64,000 bases of DNA from CBDHFN01 sp965262605 (GCA_965262605.1 CBDHFN010000003.1:1550001-1614000); one strand, 5' to 3'. Shown: positions 35,234 to 43,956, numbered from the stretch's first letter. The notes: generated by a model from the letters alone, not told the origin. Numbers and translations are program-made.

Positions 35234-35409
35234 TATAGTCAAAATACCCAATAGATTTAAAATAAATCTGTTGGTCAAATTTTGACTATAAAGGGGGTTG
35301 TTAATGGGGATTTTGAGCTGTTGCGTTAGCACAGAGAAAAAATCTCCCTTAAACTTAAAATATTTAATCCCGTTAGCGATGATAGTTTTTAATACTATTG
35401 GGGAATCAG
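35234..35409 (+). repeat. Structured intergenic repeat, copy A
   Basis: About 176 bases between the purL and SDR genes, clearly homologous to copy B at 40093-40262. Three hairpin units can be drawn. First, TATAGTCAAAAT (35234-35245) pairs perfectly with ATTTTGACTATA (35279-35290), with an inner AGATTTA/TAAATCT. Second, a GGGGATTTT / AAAAATCTCCC stem encloses CTGTTGC-GTTA-GCACAG, a GNNA-type tetraloop. Third, a weaker stem ends in TCAG at 35409. It may be a mobile MITE-like element or a copy of a non-coding RNA; strand is arbitrary. Confidence 0.8.
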
Positions 35410-35412
35410 GGT

Positions 35413-37566
35413 TTAAACCGCAAATTGATAAATTTGGCGTAAATCATATAATTTTTGCCCATTTACAATGATGCAATCACCACCGCAAGACCCAAGAATT
35501 TGGGCATTAATTTCAGCATCACGGGCTAGTTGATAAATTTCCGATGGATTATTGGTTGCAACTATGTATAAAGCTTGACTTTCGGATAACCAATATTCAA
35601 TATCATCAATATTGGGGGCGTGGCGCAATTCAAAGCCAATCTCGCTTGCCATTGCCATTTCAATAAGATTAATGATTACCCCGCCATCAGAAACATCTTG
35701 GCACGCCTGCACAAGCCCCTTTGCCATTAAGCCAAGCATAAATTGCCCGTGTTTAAGTTCAATTTCAGGGTCGTTTTTCGGGGGCGCAAATTTATCACGA
35801 TAACCCATCATTTCGGCGTATCTTGACGCGCCAATTTCGCCATGATTCGTGCCAATTAAGATAATATGTTGTTGGGATTCATAATTCATGCCGATGGATT
35901 GGTTATAATGACTCATTAAACCGACTCCACCAATAACGGGGGTTGGGCGAATCGCCACGCCGTTTGTTTCATTATATAACGAAACATTACCCGAAACAAC
36001 TGGATAATTAAGGATTTTACAAGCATGGGTAATGCCCATGATAGCATCGGCTAATTGCCCCATGATTTCAGGTTTTTCAGGATTGCCAAAATTAAGATTA
36101 TTGGTAATGGCAATGGGTTTTGCGCCAACCGCAATTAAATTTCGGTATGATTCGCAAACCGCCTGCGCGCCGCCATTAAACGGGTCAGCCATAACATATC
36201 TTGGCGTGCAATCGGTGCTTATCGCCAAGGCTTTATTGGAATCTGGGCATTTAATAACCGCCGCCCCGCCTTGTTTTTTGGCTAAACCGCCAACGATTAA
36301 CGCCCCAGAAATAAGGCTGTCATATTGTCGCCATAATTTTTGCTTGGATTTGCCATGTTCTGATTCAAAAAATTTCTTAATATAAGGGCGCACGGCTAAT
36401 TTTAATGGTATTTCATCACCAGCATATTGGGGCTTTGGCAAAGTTTTTTCAAATGGTCTTTCATATTTAGGGCATTGATGCACTAAGGGGGCAAGCGGAA
36501 TATCGGCTTGAATTTCACCATTCATGAATAATTGCAAATGATTCGTATCGGTAAGCTCACCAATAATGGCGCAAGATAAATCCCATTTAGCTAATATTTG
36601 CATTGCCAATGATTCCTTGCCTTTGGCAATAACCATTAACATGCGTTCTTGACTTTCAGAAAGCATGATTTCAAATGAATTCATATTGGCTTCACGCAAC
36701 GGCACTTTGTCTAAATCAAGCCTGATGCCTACGCCACCTTTATCCGCCATTTCAACTGATGATGAGGTTAAACCCGCCGCACCCATATCTTGAATCGCAA
36801 CAATAGCATCAGTTTGCATTAATTCTAAACAAGCTTGCGATAATAATCGTTCCATAAAAGGATCGCCAACTTGAATGGCGGGACGCTTTTTTGCGCTATC
36901 ATCATCAAATTCAGCCGAAGACATAGTCGCACCATGAATCCCATCGCGCCCTGTTCGCGCCCCAAAATATACTACTTTATTACCAATACCTGCGGCTTTG
37001 GCGTAGGTAATTTTATCTTTTTTTACCAATCCAATAGTCATGGCATTAACTAAAATATTGCCATTATAAGATTCGTCAAATTCGCATTCGCCCCCAATAG
37101 TCGGCACGCCCATGCAATTACCATAATGCGCAATGCCAGCAATAACATTTTTCAGCAAATAATCGGTTTTCGGGTGCGATTTTGCCCCAAACCTAAGGGC
37201 ATTCATATTGGCAATCGGCTTTGCACCCATAGTAAAAACATCGCGCATAATGCCACCCACACCCGTTGCGGCGCCTTGAAATGGCTCAATAAAGCTTGGG
37301 TGATTATGCGATTCTATCTTAAAAACAACGGCATCATCATCACCAATATCAATAATGCCCGCATTTTCACCGGGACCGCAAATTACTTGCGCACCAGTCG
37401 TGTGCATTTTGCTAAGCCATATTTTTGATGATTTATACGAACAATGCTCCGACCACATTGACGCAAAAATCCCTAATTCCGTTAAATTCGGCGTTCGTTG
37501 CATTATTTGGTATAATTTTTCATATTCTTCGGCTTTTAAGCCCATAGTTTTTGCTTGCTCTAACAT
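35413..37566 (-). CDS. purL: Phosphoribosylformylglycinamidine synthase subunit PurL
   Basis: Fourth step of purine synthesis: FGAR plus ammonia (from glutamine via PurQ) and ATP to FGAM. 717 residues, the small-PurL form used with PurQ and PurS. Landmarks: 'SEHCSYKSSKIWLSKM' near 40, 'ESHNHPSFIEPFQGAATGVGG' region near 86-107 with the ATP-binding loop, 'RDGIHGATMSSAEF' near 205, 'IQDMGAAGLTSSSVEMA' near 263 and 'NLNFGNPEKPEIMGQ' near 490. purQ and purS are not adjacent. The stop is 4 bases past the end of repeat copy A. Confidence 0.97.
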   Translation of the reverse strand: MLEQAKTMGLKAEEYEKLYQIMQRTPNLTELGIFASMWSEHCSYKSSKIWLSKMHTTGAQVICGPGENAGIIDIGDDDAVVFKIESHNHPSFIEPFQGAATGVGGIMRDVFTMGAKPIANMNALRFGAKSHPKTDYLLKNVIAGIAHYGNCMGVPTIGGECEFDESYNGNILVNAMTIGLVKKDKITYAKAAGIGNKVVYFGARTGRDGIHGATMSSAEFDDDSAKKRPAIQVGDPFMERLLSQACLELMQTDAIVAIQDMGAAGLTSSSVEMADKGGVGIRLDLDKVPLREANMNSFEIMLSESQERMLMVIAKGKESLAMQILAKWDLSCAIIGELTDTNHLQLFMNGEIQADIPLAPLVHQCPKYERPFEKTLPKPQYAGDEIPLKLAVRPYIKKFFESEHGKSKQKLWRQYDSLISGALIVGGLAKKQGGAAVIKCPDSNKALAISTDCTPRYVMADPFNGGAQAVCESYRNLIAVGAKPIAITNNLNFGNPEKPEIMGQLADAIMGITHACKILNYPVVSGNVSLYNETNGVAIRPTPVIGGVGLMSHYNQSIGMNYESQQHIILIGTNHGEIGASRYAEMMGYRDKFAPPKNDPEIELKHGQFMLGLMAKGLVQACQDVSDGGVIINLIEMAMASEIGFELRHAPNIDDIEYWLSESQALYIVATNNPSEIYQLARDAEINAQILGSCGGDCIIVNGQKLYDLRQIYQFAV

Positions 37567-37625
37567 TTATTCACCTCAACAAACATGATATATAGCATTA
37601 TTTTAATTTTTAAAGAAAAATTTTA

Positions 37626-37654
37626 TTGACAAGTTAATAAAAATTATGTATGTT
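37626..37654 (+). promoter_or_regulatory. Promoter of the porin gene
   Basis: TTGACA at 37626-37631, a 17-base spacer and TATGTT at 37649-37654, followed by an AGGAG ribosome site at 37664-37668, 6 bases before the ATG. A TATAAT a few bases further is at a poor distance from the -35. Confidence 0.6.
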
Positions 37655-37674
37655 TATATAATCAGGAGAAAAAA

Positions 37675-38907
37675 ATGATAAAATCATATAAAAAATTTAG
37701 CGCAATTTCGTTAATTGCATTCGCAAGCACAGTATCATTATTACATGCTGACGAAGAACCGAAAAAAACAGGACCAGAACTTTCAATAAGTGGTTATTTC
37801 GCGCACAATTTACGCACCACAAGCCAAAGCTACGGTAGTGCTTGGAAAGACGAAAACGGCGTTAACACGGGTTTTACTTCGCAATATTCTACGGGGCATG
37901 GGTTTAATTACACAAATGGCTATAATGTAATATATTTTAATGCTGCTGCTTCAACCGATTCGGGAATGGATTATTCCGCAAATTATGAATTAGCCGTAAT
38001 GCCTGATGTAAAATCATACCGCGCTTATCTTGAATTTGGTATGGGTGCTGGTAATTTTCAATTTGGGCAAACTTATTCGGCAAGCACCGCGAATTTAATT
38101 GATGGTGGTTCGGTATTATCTGGCACTGGTGGCTGGAATGCGCAAGCTGCTGTGCCATTTTTTGATTCAAATGGCACTAGCGCAACAAATGTTGCTAATA
38201 ATTTAGGGTATTTTTCGCCTGATATTGCTTATATTATTGATAGTAATGGCGGTATTTACACGCCAAAAATTGCTTATAAATCACCTAAATTAAATGGCTT
38301 GTCATTGGGGTATAGCTTTACGCCCAATGGTAATGTTTTAGAAAAAGCAGGTGATACCAAAAATAATAATCTTCCAGTTGCGAATGCTTTCGTAAATGTG
38401 CATAATGTTGCTGTAAATTACGAATATGAAACGACCGATTTTGGTGTGTTTTTATATGGTGGTTATATTTCAGCGACAAACGACAATAAAAAATACAATA
38501 ATGCCCGCGCATTTGCTTTGGGTGCAAAATTTGTAAAAGACGATTTGCAAATTGCTGTTGGATTCCAAAATAATGGCAAAGGCAGTCAAGATAAAAAATA
38601 TGGTGGCAATAATGGTGGCATTACTGATGTTGGCGTAAGCTATACTATTGATGATATTAAATTAGGTGCTGGCGTTGGCGTTTATCGTGCCGATAATCCC
38701 AAAGAAACAGATGCGATAACTGGCGATTTAGTTTCCGGTGGCAAAACCCGTGGCACATTTTATTCCGCTGGTGCTTCCAGCGAACTTGCCAAAGGTTTAG
38801 TTGGTTATATGGAATTTAACCGCTATGTTGAAGACCCCAATAACAAAAAAGCAAATGACACGATTAAGCAATCAGAAGTAATTCTTGGTGCATCTGTTGC
38901 GTTTTAA
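37675..38907 (+). CDS. Outer-membrane porin
   Basis: 410 residues with a signal peptide of about 25 residues ending in 'LLHAD'. The mature protein alternates polar and hydrophobic residues in many short strands with Gly, Asn and Tyr-rich turns, and ends in 'SEVILGASVAF' with the terminal Phe needed for BAM recognition, so it is a beta-barrel. 'LSISGYFAHNLRTTSQSYG' at the mature start is typical of alphaproteobacterial trimeric porins. Likely a general diffusion channel. Unusually, its stop codon shares a base with the start of a cytochrome b gene. Confidence 0.87.
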   Translation: MIKSYKKFSAISLIAFASTVSLLHADEEPKKTGPELSISGYFAHNLRTTSQSYGSAWKDENGVNTGFTSQYSTGHGFNYTNGYNVIYFNAAASTDSGMDYSANYELAVMPDVKSYRAYLEFGMGAGNFQFGQTYSASTANLIDGGSVLSGTGGWNAQAAVPFFDSNGTSATNVANNLGYFSPDIAYIIDSNGGIYTPKIAYKSPKLNGLSLGYSFTPNGNVLEKAGDTKNNNLPVANAFVNVHNVAVNYEYETTDFGVFLYGGYISATNDNKKYNNARAFALGAKFVKDDLQIAVGFQNNGKGSQDKKYGGNNGGITDVGVSYTIDDIKLGAGVGVYRADNPKETDAITGDLVSGGKTRGTFYSAGASSELAKGLVGYMEFNRYVEDPNNKKANDTIKQSEVILGASVAF

Positions 38908-39539
38908 TGTCTAACAATAAACAAAAACATAAAATATGGGATATTCCGATAAGAATATTCCATATTTTTTTATTGGTTGGTATTTTCGCCATGCTTGGCT
39001 CTGGTTTTGGTGGTGCAATTGAAATCCATATGCAGATTGGCAAATTTTTATTTGGGTTAATTTTATTTCGGATTTTATGGGGTTTGTTTGGTTCAAATTA
39101 TGCGAATTTTTTCAAGGGATTTATTCATGTCGTTTGGCGTAATAAATATGATGGTTATGGGCATACACGAATGGGTTGGTTATCGGTTTTTGCTATTTTA
39201 GGATTAATAAGCGCACAAATTATTTTAGGGTTATTTTCCACAACCGATGAGATTTTAGCAGGACCTTGGGCAAAATATATTTCATATGATTTGGCAAGAA
39301 AATTTAATTTTGTTCATGGCGAAATAATTGCAAAATTAATTATAATTATGATTATTGTGCATATTTGCGCAGTTTTATATTATTTTGAAAAGAAAAATCC
39401 CGAAATAGTAAAAGCAATGATTCATGGCAAACAATCCCAGCAAGGCGAAAATATCCCCAATAATGTTCAAGAACATTGGGTGAAATTTGCGTTTATTGCA
39501 ATGATTAGTGCGGGAATATCGTTTTGGCTTTTTCATTAA
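38907..39539 (+). CDS. Cytochrome b561-type di-haem membrane protein
   Basis: 210 residues with four main membrane helices (about 17-37, 43-62, 88-108, 135-158) and a C-terminal anchor. 'IWDIPIRIFHIFLLVG' at 10-25 is the conserved first helix with haem-ligand His19; further His residues at 'EIHMQIGKF' and 'VHGEIIAKLIIIMIIVHICA' fit the remaining ligands. The family moves electrons between quinone pool and periplasmic or cytoplasmic redox partners. No soluble partner cytochrome adjoins. The start overlaps the porin stop by one base, so it depends on porin transcription. Confidence 0.88.
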   Translation: MSNNKQKHKIWDIPIRIFHIFLLVGIFAMLGSGFGGAIEIHMQIGKFLFGLILFRILWGLFGSNYANFFKGFIHVVWRNKYDGYGHTRMGWLSVFAILGLISAQIILGLFSTTDEILAGPWAKYISYDLARKFNFVHGEIIAKLIIIMIIVHICAVLYYFEKKNPEIVKAMIHGKQSQQGENIPNNVQEHWVKFAFIAMISAGISFWLFH

Positions 39540-39541
39540 AA

Positions 39542-39568
39542 AATAATTTAGAATAATTCTAAATTATT
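39542..39568. promoter_or_regulatory. Irr-type iron control element in the rubrerythrin promoter
   Basis: A perfect 27-bp palindrome with centre 39555. Its core, 39547-39563, is TTTAGAA-TAA-TTCTAAA, which matches the Irr-box (iron control element) consensus of alphaproteobacteria as I know it. It abuts the -35 hexamer at 39570, where a bound regulator could block or activate the polymerase. It could also act as an AT-rich terminator for the gene before it. Confidence 0.72.
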
Positions 39569-39569
39569 A

Positions 39570-39596
39570 TTGACAAAAATAAAATTGCGATATAAT
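39570..39596 (+). promoter_or_regulatory. Promoter of the rubrerythrin gene
   Basis: TTGACA at 39570-39575 and TATAAT at 39591-39596, both consensus, with a short 15-base spacer. Such a spacing often marks promoters that depend on an activator or are tuned by a bound regulator, in keeping with the adjoining palindrome. Confidence 0.65.
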
Positions 39597-39653
39597 ATCT
39601 AAAAATTAGCTAATTACGGCTAAAATTTGTTTATCAACATTAAGGAGAAAATC

Positions 39654-40070
39654 ATGGCTAAATTAAAAGGTTCAAAAACTGAACATAATTTAAAAGAAGC
39701 TTTTGCAGGCGAATCACAAGCGAATCGCCGTTATTTATATTTTGCACAAAAAGCAGACATTGAAGGATTCAACGATGTTGCCGCTGTGTTTCGTTCCACC
39801 GCCGAAGGTGAAACAGGACATGCGCACGGGCATCTTGAATTTTTAGAAGCCGTCGGCGACCCAGCAACTGGTTTGCCAATTGGTCCAACAAATGACAATT
39901 TAAAAGCTTCAATCGCTGGCGAAACCCATGAATATACAGATATGTATCCCGGCATGGCAAAATCAGCCCGCGAAGAAGGTTTTGATGAAATTGCTGATTG
40001 GTTTGAAACCTTAGCAAAAGCAGAAAAAAGCCACGCTGGCAGATTCCAAAAAGCTTTGGATTCACTATAA
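39654..40070 (+). CDS. Rubrerythrin-family di-iron protein (no rubredoxin domain)
   Basis: 138 residues from the ATG at 39654, which has an AAGGAG site. A four-helix ferritin-like domain with the ligand pattern 'LKEAFAGESQANRRYLYFA' (Glu), 'GETGHAHGHLEFL' (Glu-x2-His), 'AGETHEYTDMYPGMA' and 'AEKSHAGRF'. It lacks the C-terminal rubredoxin domain, so the electron donor is separate. Rubrerythrins reduce hydrogen peroxide. It stands before an Fe-S protein and DUF3501, a recurrent set in proteobacteria, and behind an Irr-type box. Confidence 0.93.
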   Translation: MAKLKGSKTEHNLKEAFAGESQANRRYLYFAQKADIEGFNDVAAVFRSTAEGETGHAHGHLEFLEAVGDPATGLPIGPTNDNLKASIAGETHEYTDMYPGMAKSAREEGFDEIADWFETLAKAEKSHAGRFQKALDSL

Positions 40071-40092
40071 AAAATCATTATATATATCAGGG

Positions 40093-40262
40093 TATAATCA
40101 AAATACCCAATAGATTTAAATAAATCTATTGTCTGGATTTTGGCTATAAAGGGGTTGTAAAGTGGGTTTTGAGCTGTTGCGATAGCACAGAGAAAAAATC
40201 CCACTTAAACTAAAATTTGATTCTGTTAGTGATGTTAATTTTTAACACTTATGCGGAGTCAG
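40093..40262 (+). repeat. Structured intergenic repeat, copy B
   Basis: Same element as 35234-35409. Stem 1 is TATAATCAAAAT/ATTTTGGCTATA around ATAGATTTA-aa-TAAATCTAT. Stem 2 is AAGTGGG/CCCACTT around CTGTTGC-GATA-GCACAG; compared with copy A (loop GTTA, stem GGGGA/TCTCCC) the differences largely keep pairing. Stem 3 pairs GATTCTG with CGGAGTC. The element is flanked by near-direct repeats CAGGGTATAATC (40088) and CAGAGTATAGTT (40261). It lies between the rubrerythrin gene and its Fe-S neighbour. Confidence 0.8.
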
Positions 40263-40326
40263 AGTATAGTTTTTATAACCTCGCCCTGATTATTAAAATA
40301 TATTTATCAATTATCAAGGATATAAA

Positions 40327-41685
40327 ATGAAAGCAGAAGGTTCATTGGGGGCACCACTTCGCCGAAATATTGATTGGCGCGATGCAGAATATTATGACGA
40401 GCAAGCACTAAACCATGAATTAGAGCGAGTATTTGATATTTGCCATGGTTGCAGGCGATGCTTTAATTTATGCGATTCTTTTCCGCGGTTATTTGATATG
40501 GTTGACGAAAGCCCCACTGGTGAACTTGATTCTGTGCCCAAAGAAAAATATGGCGAAGTCGTTGAAGCATGCACATTATGCGATTTATGTTTTATGGTTA
40601 AATGCCCATATGTTCCGCCCCATGAATTTGATTTAGATTTTCCGCATTTAATGTTGCGTTATCGCGCCGTTGAATCTAAAAAGAACGAAAAATCAATCAA
40701 AGAAAAAATTTCAATGGTTTTATGCGAAACTGATATAAACGGCAAAATTGGTAATGCTTTATCGCCCATCGTTAATTGGGTAAGTGATAAGGAAAACAAA
40801 GCCTGCCGAAGTTTATTATGTTCATGCGCAGGGGTTGCCAAAGATGTTGAATTACCCAAATATGCCAGCAAACCACTTACGCAATACGCCCTGCCCGCGC
40901 CTAATCCCAATGGTCCAGCATTCGGGCAAGAAGCCGTAATATATACAAATTGCCACCCTAATTATGCCGAAGTAGAAATTGGTTTAGCTGCCGCCTTTAT
41001 TTTAGCCAAGCAAGGTGTAAAATGCCATTATCATTACCCTGAATGTTGCGGTATGCCACAATTAGAACAAGGCGAAATCGCCCGTGTTGCTGGCAAAGCA
41101 GGGAGAATCGCAAGGTCTTTTTCGCCATATATTGCCAAAGGCATGAAAGTTATTTGCTTAACGCCATCTTGCGCCTTAATGGTTAAAAATGAATGGCGAT
41201 TAATTGAGCCGAACGATGAAAAAGTCGTGGAATTAAGCCAAAATGCCATGGATATTAGCGAATATATCGTTTATTTATCTAAAATTTTTGGCTTGGAATC
41301 TAGCATGACGCCAATTGATGGCGAAATATCGGTGCATATTGCTTGTCATTCGCGGTCGCAAAATATCGGCAATAAGGGTGCGGAAATTTTGCAATTATTA
41401 CCCAATGCGTCCGTAAAGGCGGTGGAACGATGCTCAGGTCATGGTGGTTCTTGGGGGGTTATGAAAGATAATTTTCCAATTGCTAAAAAAATGGCAAAAC
41501 CCACGGTGAAACAACTAAGGCAAGATGGCAAAGCAAAATTAGTTGCCTCTGAATGCCCGCTTGCCGCGAAACATATTCGCCAAATGATTAACGAAGAACA
41601 AAATGTTGCGGGTGAAAACCCTCAAGTTTTCTCGCATCCTTTATTGATTATGGCGCAATCTTACGGATACCAACCACAAATTTAA
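40327..41685 (+). CDS. Heterodisulfide reductase-like (GlpC/HdrD-type) iron-sulfur protein
   Basis: 452 residues. Two [4Fe-4S] ferredoxin motifs at the N-terminus: Cys39, 42, 45, 49 ('CHGCRRCFNLCD') and Cys82, 85, 88, 93 ('CTLCDLCFMVKC'). Two CCG-type domains follow, 'YPECCGMPQLEQGE' near 245 and 'ERCSGHGGSWG' near 375, each preceded by a single Cys ('TNCHPNY', 'IACHSRS'), which together ligate noncubane or [4Fe-4S] clusters as in HdrB. It is soluble and likely an electron carrier for the rubrerythrin upstream; the actual donor is unknown. 8 bases separate it from the DUF3501 gene. Confidence 0.88.
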   Translation: MKAEGSLGAPLRRNIDWRDAEYYDEQALNHELERVFDICHGCRRCFNLCDSFPRLFDMVDESPTGELDSVPKEKYGEVVEACTLCDLCFMVKCPYVPPHEFDLDFPHLMLRYRAVESKKNEKSIKEKISMVLCETDINGKIGNALSPIVNWVSDKENKACRSLLCSCAGVAKDVELPKYASKPLTQYALPAPNPNGPAFGQEAVIYTNCHPNYAEVEIGLAAAFILAKQGVKCHYHYPECCGMPQLEQGEIARVAGKAGRIARSFSPYIAKGMKVICLTPSCALMVKNEWRLIEPNDEKVVELSQNAMDISEYIVYLSKIFGLESSMTPIDGEISVHIACHSRSQNIGNKGAEILQLLPNASVKAVERCSGHGGSWGVMKDNFPIAKKMAKPTVKQLRQDGKAKLVASECPLAAKHIRQMINEEQNVAGENPQVFSHPLLIMAQSYGYQPQI

Positions 41686-41693
41686 GGAATATT

Positions 41694-42278
41694 ATGTCAA
41701 ATAAAATTATAACCGCCCAAGATATTATGCCCATCAGCGAATATCTGAAAATCCGCAAAGAATATCGGCAAAAAATCGTTGAAATTAAGAAAAATCGCCG
41801 TGTCGCGATTGGTCCTTACGCAACTTGTTTATTTGAATCTTACGATACAATGTTGTTTCAAGTCCAAGAAATGCTGGCAATTGAAAAAGGTGGCGATGAA
41901 CAACTCGCCGATGAATTAGCCGCCTATAACCCCATGATTCCTCAAGGGCATGAATTAACCGCAACCATCATGTTTGAAATTGATGATGCCTATCGGCGCG
42001 CGCAATTTTTGGGTAAAATTGGTGGCATTGAAAAAAATCTTTTTATTAAATTTGGAAATGAACAAATTTTTTGCACCGCCGAAGAGGATGTAGAACGCAC
42101 GACTGACGAAGGCAAAGCATCTTCGGTGCATTTTGTGCATTTTATCTTTAATGCCCAGCAAATTAAGGATTTCAAATCAAGTAAAGACGCATTTATTGGC
42201 TTTAACCACCCGAATTATTCGCATCTGGCAATGTTAAATTCGGATGATATTGCCAATTTATCCAAGGATTTTGCATAA
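41694..42278 (+). CDS. DUF3501 family protein
   Basis: 194 residues; begins 'ITAQDIMPISEYLKIRKEYR' and contains 'RRVAIGPYATCLFESYDTMLFQVQEML' (in part), the recognisable DUF3501 pattern. Function unknown. The family regularly follows a rubrerythrin and the HdrD-like Fe-S protein, as here, so a joint role in peroxide or iron handling is inferred from context. No signal peptide, membrane helix or Cys cluster. Confidence 0.85.
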   Translation: MSNKIITAQDIMPISEYLKIRKEYRQKIVEIKKNRRVAIGPYATCLFESYDTMLFQVQEMLAIEKGGDEQLADELAAYNPMIPQGHELTATIMFEIDDAYRRAQFLGKIGGIEKNLFIKFGNEQIFCTAEEDVERTTDEGKASSVHFVHFIFNAQQIKDFKSSKDAFIGFNHPNYSHLAMLNSDDIANLSKDFA

Positions 42279-42282
42279 TTTT

Positions 42283-42879
42283 ATGGTGCTTTATTTAACA
42301 TCGGTATTTATTTTTGCGTTTTCAACTTTATTTACTCCCGGTCCCAATAATATCATGTTGCTTAATTCTGGTTGGAATTTTGGCTATAAAAGCACGATTC
42401 CGCATATTATTGGCATTTTATTTGGCGCATTAAGCCTAAGGCTGGCAACAGCAGCAGGTTTGGGTGTCGTATTTATTGCTTTGCCAATTTTGAAGGATAT
42501 TTTAGCCATCGCGGGCAGTTTATATTTAATTTTTCTTGCTTATAAGACTTATTTTGCGCATATAGGCAACGCCCAAAGCCGAAAAAAGCCACTTTTATTG
42601 CGCCAAGGGTATTTATTTCAATTTATCAACCCAAAATCATGGATGATGAGTATTGGCATCGTGACTATTTATGCCCATAATGATTATTTTTCTTATATTT
42701 GGTCAATTGCCATTATTTCCGCGATGTTTTTCATCATTGGCATAGTTTCCTTATCAACTTGGACAATGTTAGGCGTATGGGGTGCAAAAATTACGATTAC
42801 CAAACCCAAAATTATCAAATTAGTCAATAAAATTATGGCGGGACTTTTGGTTTTATCGGTCGTGTTAATTTGGATTTAA
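42283..42879 (+). CDS. RhtB/LysE-family amino-acid exporter
   Basis: 198 residues from the ATG at 42283, just after the DUF3501 stop; the frame extends to 42244 inside that gene, which is less likely. Six hydrophobic helices with the conserved 'FTPGPNNIMLLNSG' near 18-31 and 'QFINPKSWMMSIGIV' near 113. This P-G-P-N variant marks the RhtB branch (threonine, homoserine, cysteine or other neutral amino-acid efflux). It is distinct from the LysE/ArgO-type gene at 5882. Substrate unknown. Confidence 0.88.
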   Translation: MVLYLTSVFIFAFSTLFTPGPNNIMLLNSGWNFGYKSTIPHIIGILFGALSLRLATAAGLGVVFIALPILKDILAIAGSLYLIFLAYKTYFAHIGNAQSRKKPLLLRQGYLFQFINPKSWMMSIGIVTIYAHNDYFSYIWSIAIISAMFFIIGIVSLSTWTMLGVWGAKITITKPKIIKLVNKIMAGLLVLSVVLIWI

Positions 42880-42921
42880 ATTTATTCAATAATACTTCGC
42901 ATTTATCGTTCAAAAACTGCG

Positions 42922-43956
42922 CTAATTCACGCCAATCCCTGTGATTGCTGCCATGATTTCTTTGCCACTAAGCACGCCTAAAAATTTATCATTTTCATAA
43001 ACGGACAGATTTTCTTGATTTTCTTGCCAAACGCGTAAGATTTCTTTAAGCGTAATATTGGCTTGAATTTTCTTATTTTTACCATCATCAGCGTATTTTG
43101 TCGGCATAACCATTAACAAAGCCCGCGCATTTAACACATTCAAAGGATTAATATGGCGCACAAATTCCGCCACATATTCATTTTTAGGATTTAAAATAAT
43201 ATCAATCGGTTTGCCAACTTGAACAATTTTTCCATGGTGCATGATGGCAATTCGGTGCCCTATGCGCACAGCTTCGTCAAGGTCATGCGAAACAAAAACG
43301 ATGGTGCGGTTAAATTTTTGTTGCATTTCTAGCAATTCTGTTTGCAAATTATATCTTATAATCGGGTCAAGCGCGGAAAATGGCTCGTCCATTAATAAAA
43401 TTGGTGATTGCGTGACTAAGGCACGGGCGATGCCAACTCGTTGCTGCATACCACCTGATAATTCGCTGATTTTTTTATCGGCAAACGATTTTAAGCCGAC
43501 TAATTCTAAAATTTCATCAATGCGTGCATGGCGCGATTTTTCTTCAACACCGGCAATCTCTAAACCAAAGCCAACATTATCATGCACGCTTCGCCAAGGC
43601 AATAAGCCATATTGCTGAAAAACCATGCTAATAGTCGTTAAACGCAAATCGCGCAAATCTTTCGGGGAAATTTTATATAATTCGGTTTTTTTATTGGCGC
43701 ATTCAATGATGCAACTGCCGCTTGTAATTACATTAAGCCCATTAATCGCCCGCAATAACGAAGTCTTTCCTGAACCAGACAAACCCATTAAAACAAGAAT
43801 TTCGCCCGTGTTTATATCTAAATTCGCGTCTAAAACTCCGCTGATGATTCCATATTTTAATAACTCTTCTTTGGTTGTGTTAAGAATGTCAACGCCCGTG
43901 GGAATCGGTTTATCACCAAAAATAATATTGCAATTTTTTATGCTGATGATTGACAT
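42922..43956 (-). CDS. proV: Glycine betaine/proline-type ABC transporter ATPase
   Basis: 344 residues. Walker A 'MGLSGSGKTSLLRAINGL' near 57-74, signature 'ELSGGMQQRVGIARAL' near 165, Walker B 'PILLMDEPFSALDP' near 185, H-loop 'VFVSHDLDEA'. The C-terminal ~70 residues form a partial CBS-like tail, as in OpuA/ProV/ChoV. Imports compatible solutes for osmoprotection. Its start overlaps the permease stop by one base; no substrate-binding (ProX) gene is adjacent. Confidence 0.92.
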   Translation of the reverse strand: MSIISIKNCNIIFGDKPIPTGVDILNTTKEELLKYGIISGVLDANLDINTGEILVLMGLSGSGKTSLLRAINGLNVITSGSCIIECANKKTELYKISPKDLRDLRLTTISMVFQQYGLLPWRSVHDNVGFGLEIAGVEEKSRHARIDEILELVGLKSFADKKISELSGGMQQRVGIARALVTQSPILLMDEPFSALDPIIRYNLQTELLEMQQKFNRTIVFVSHDLDEAVRIGHRIAIMHHGKIVQVGKPIDIILNPKNEYVAEFVRHINPLNVLNARALLMVMPTKYADDGKNKKIQANITLKEILRVWQENQENLSVYENDKFLGVLSGKEIMAAITGIGVN

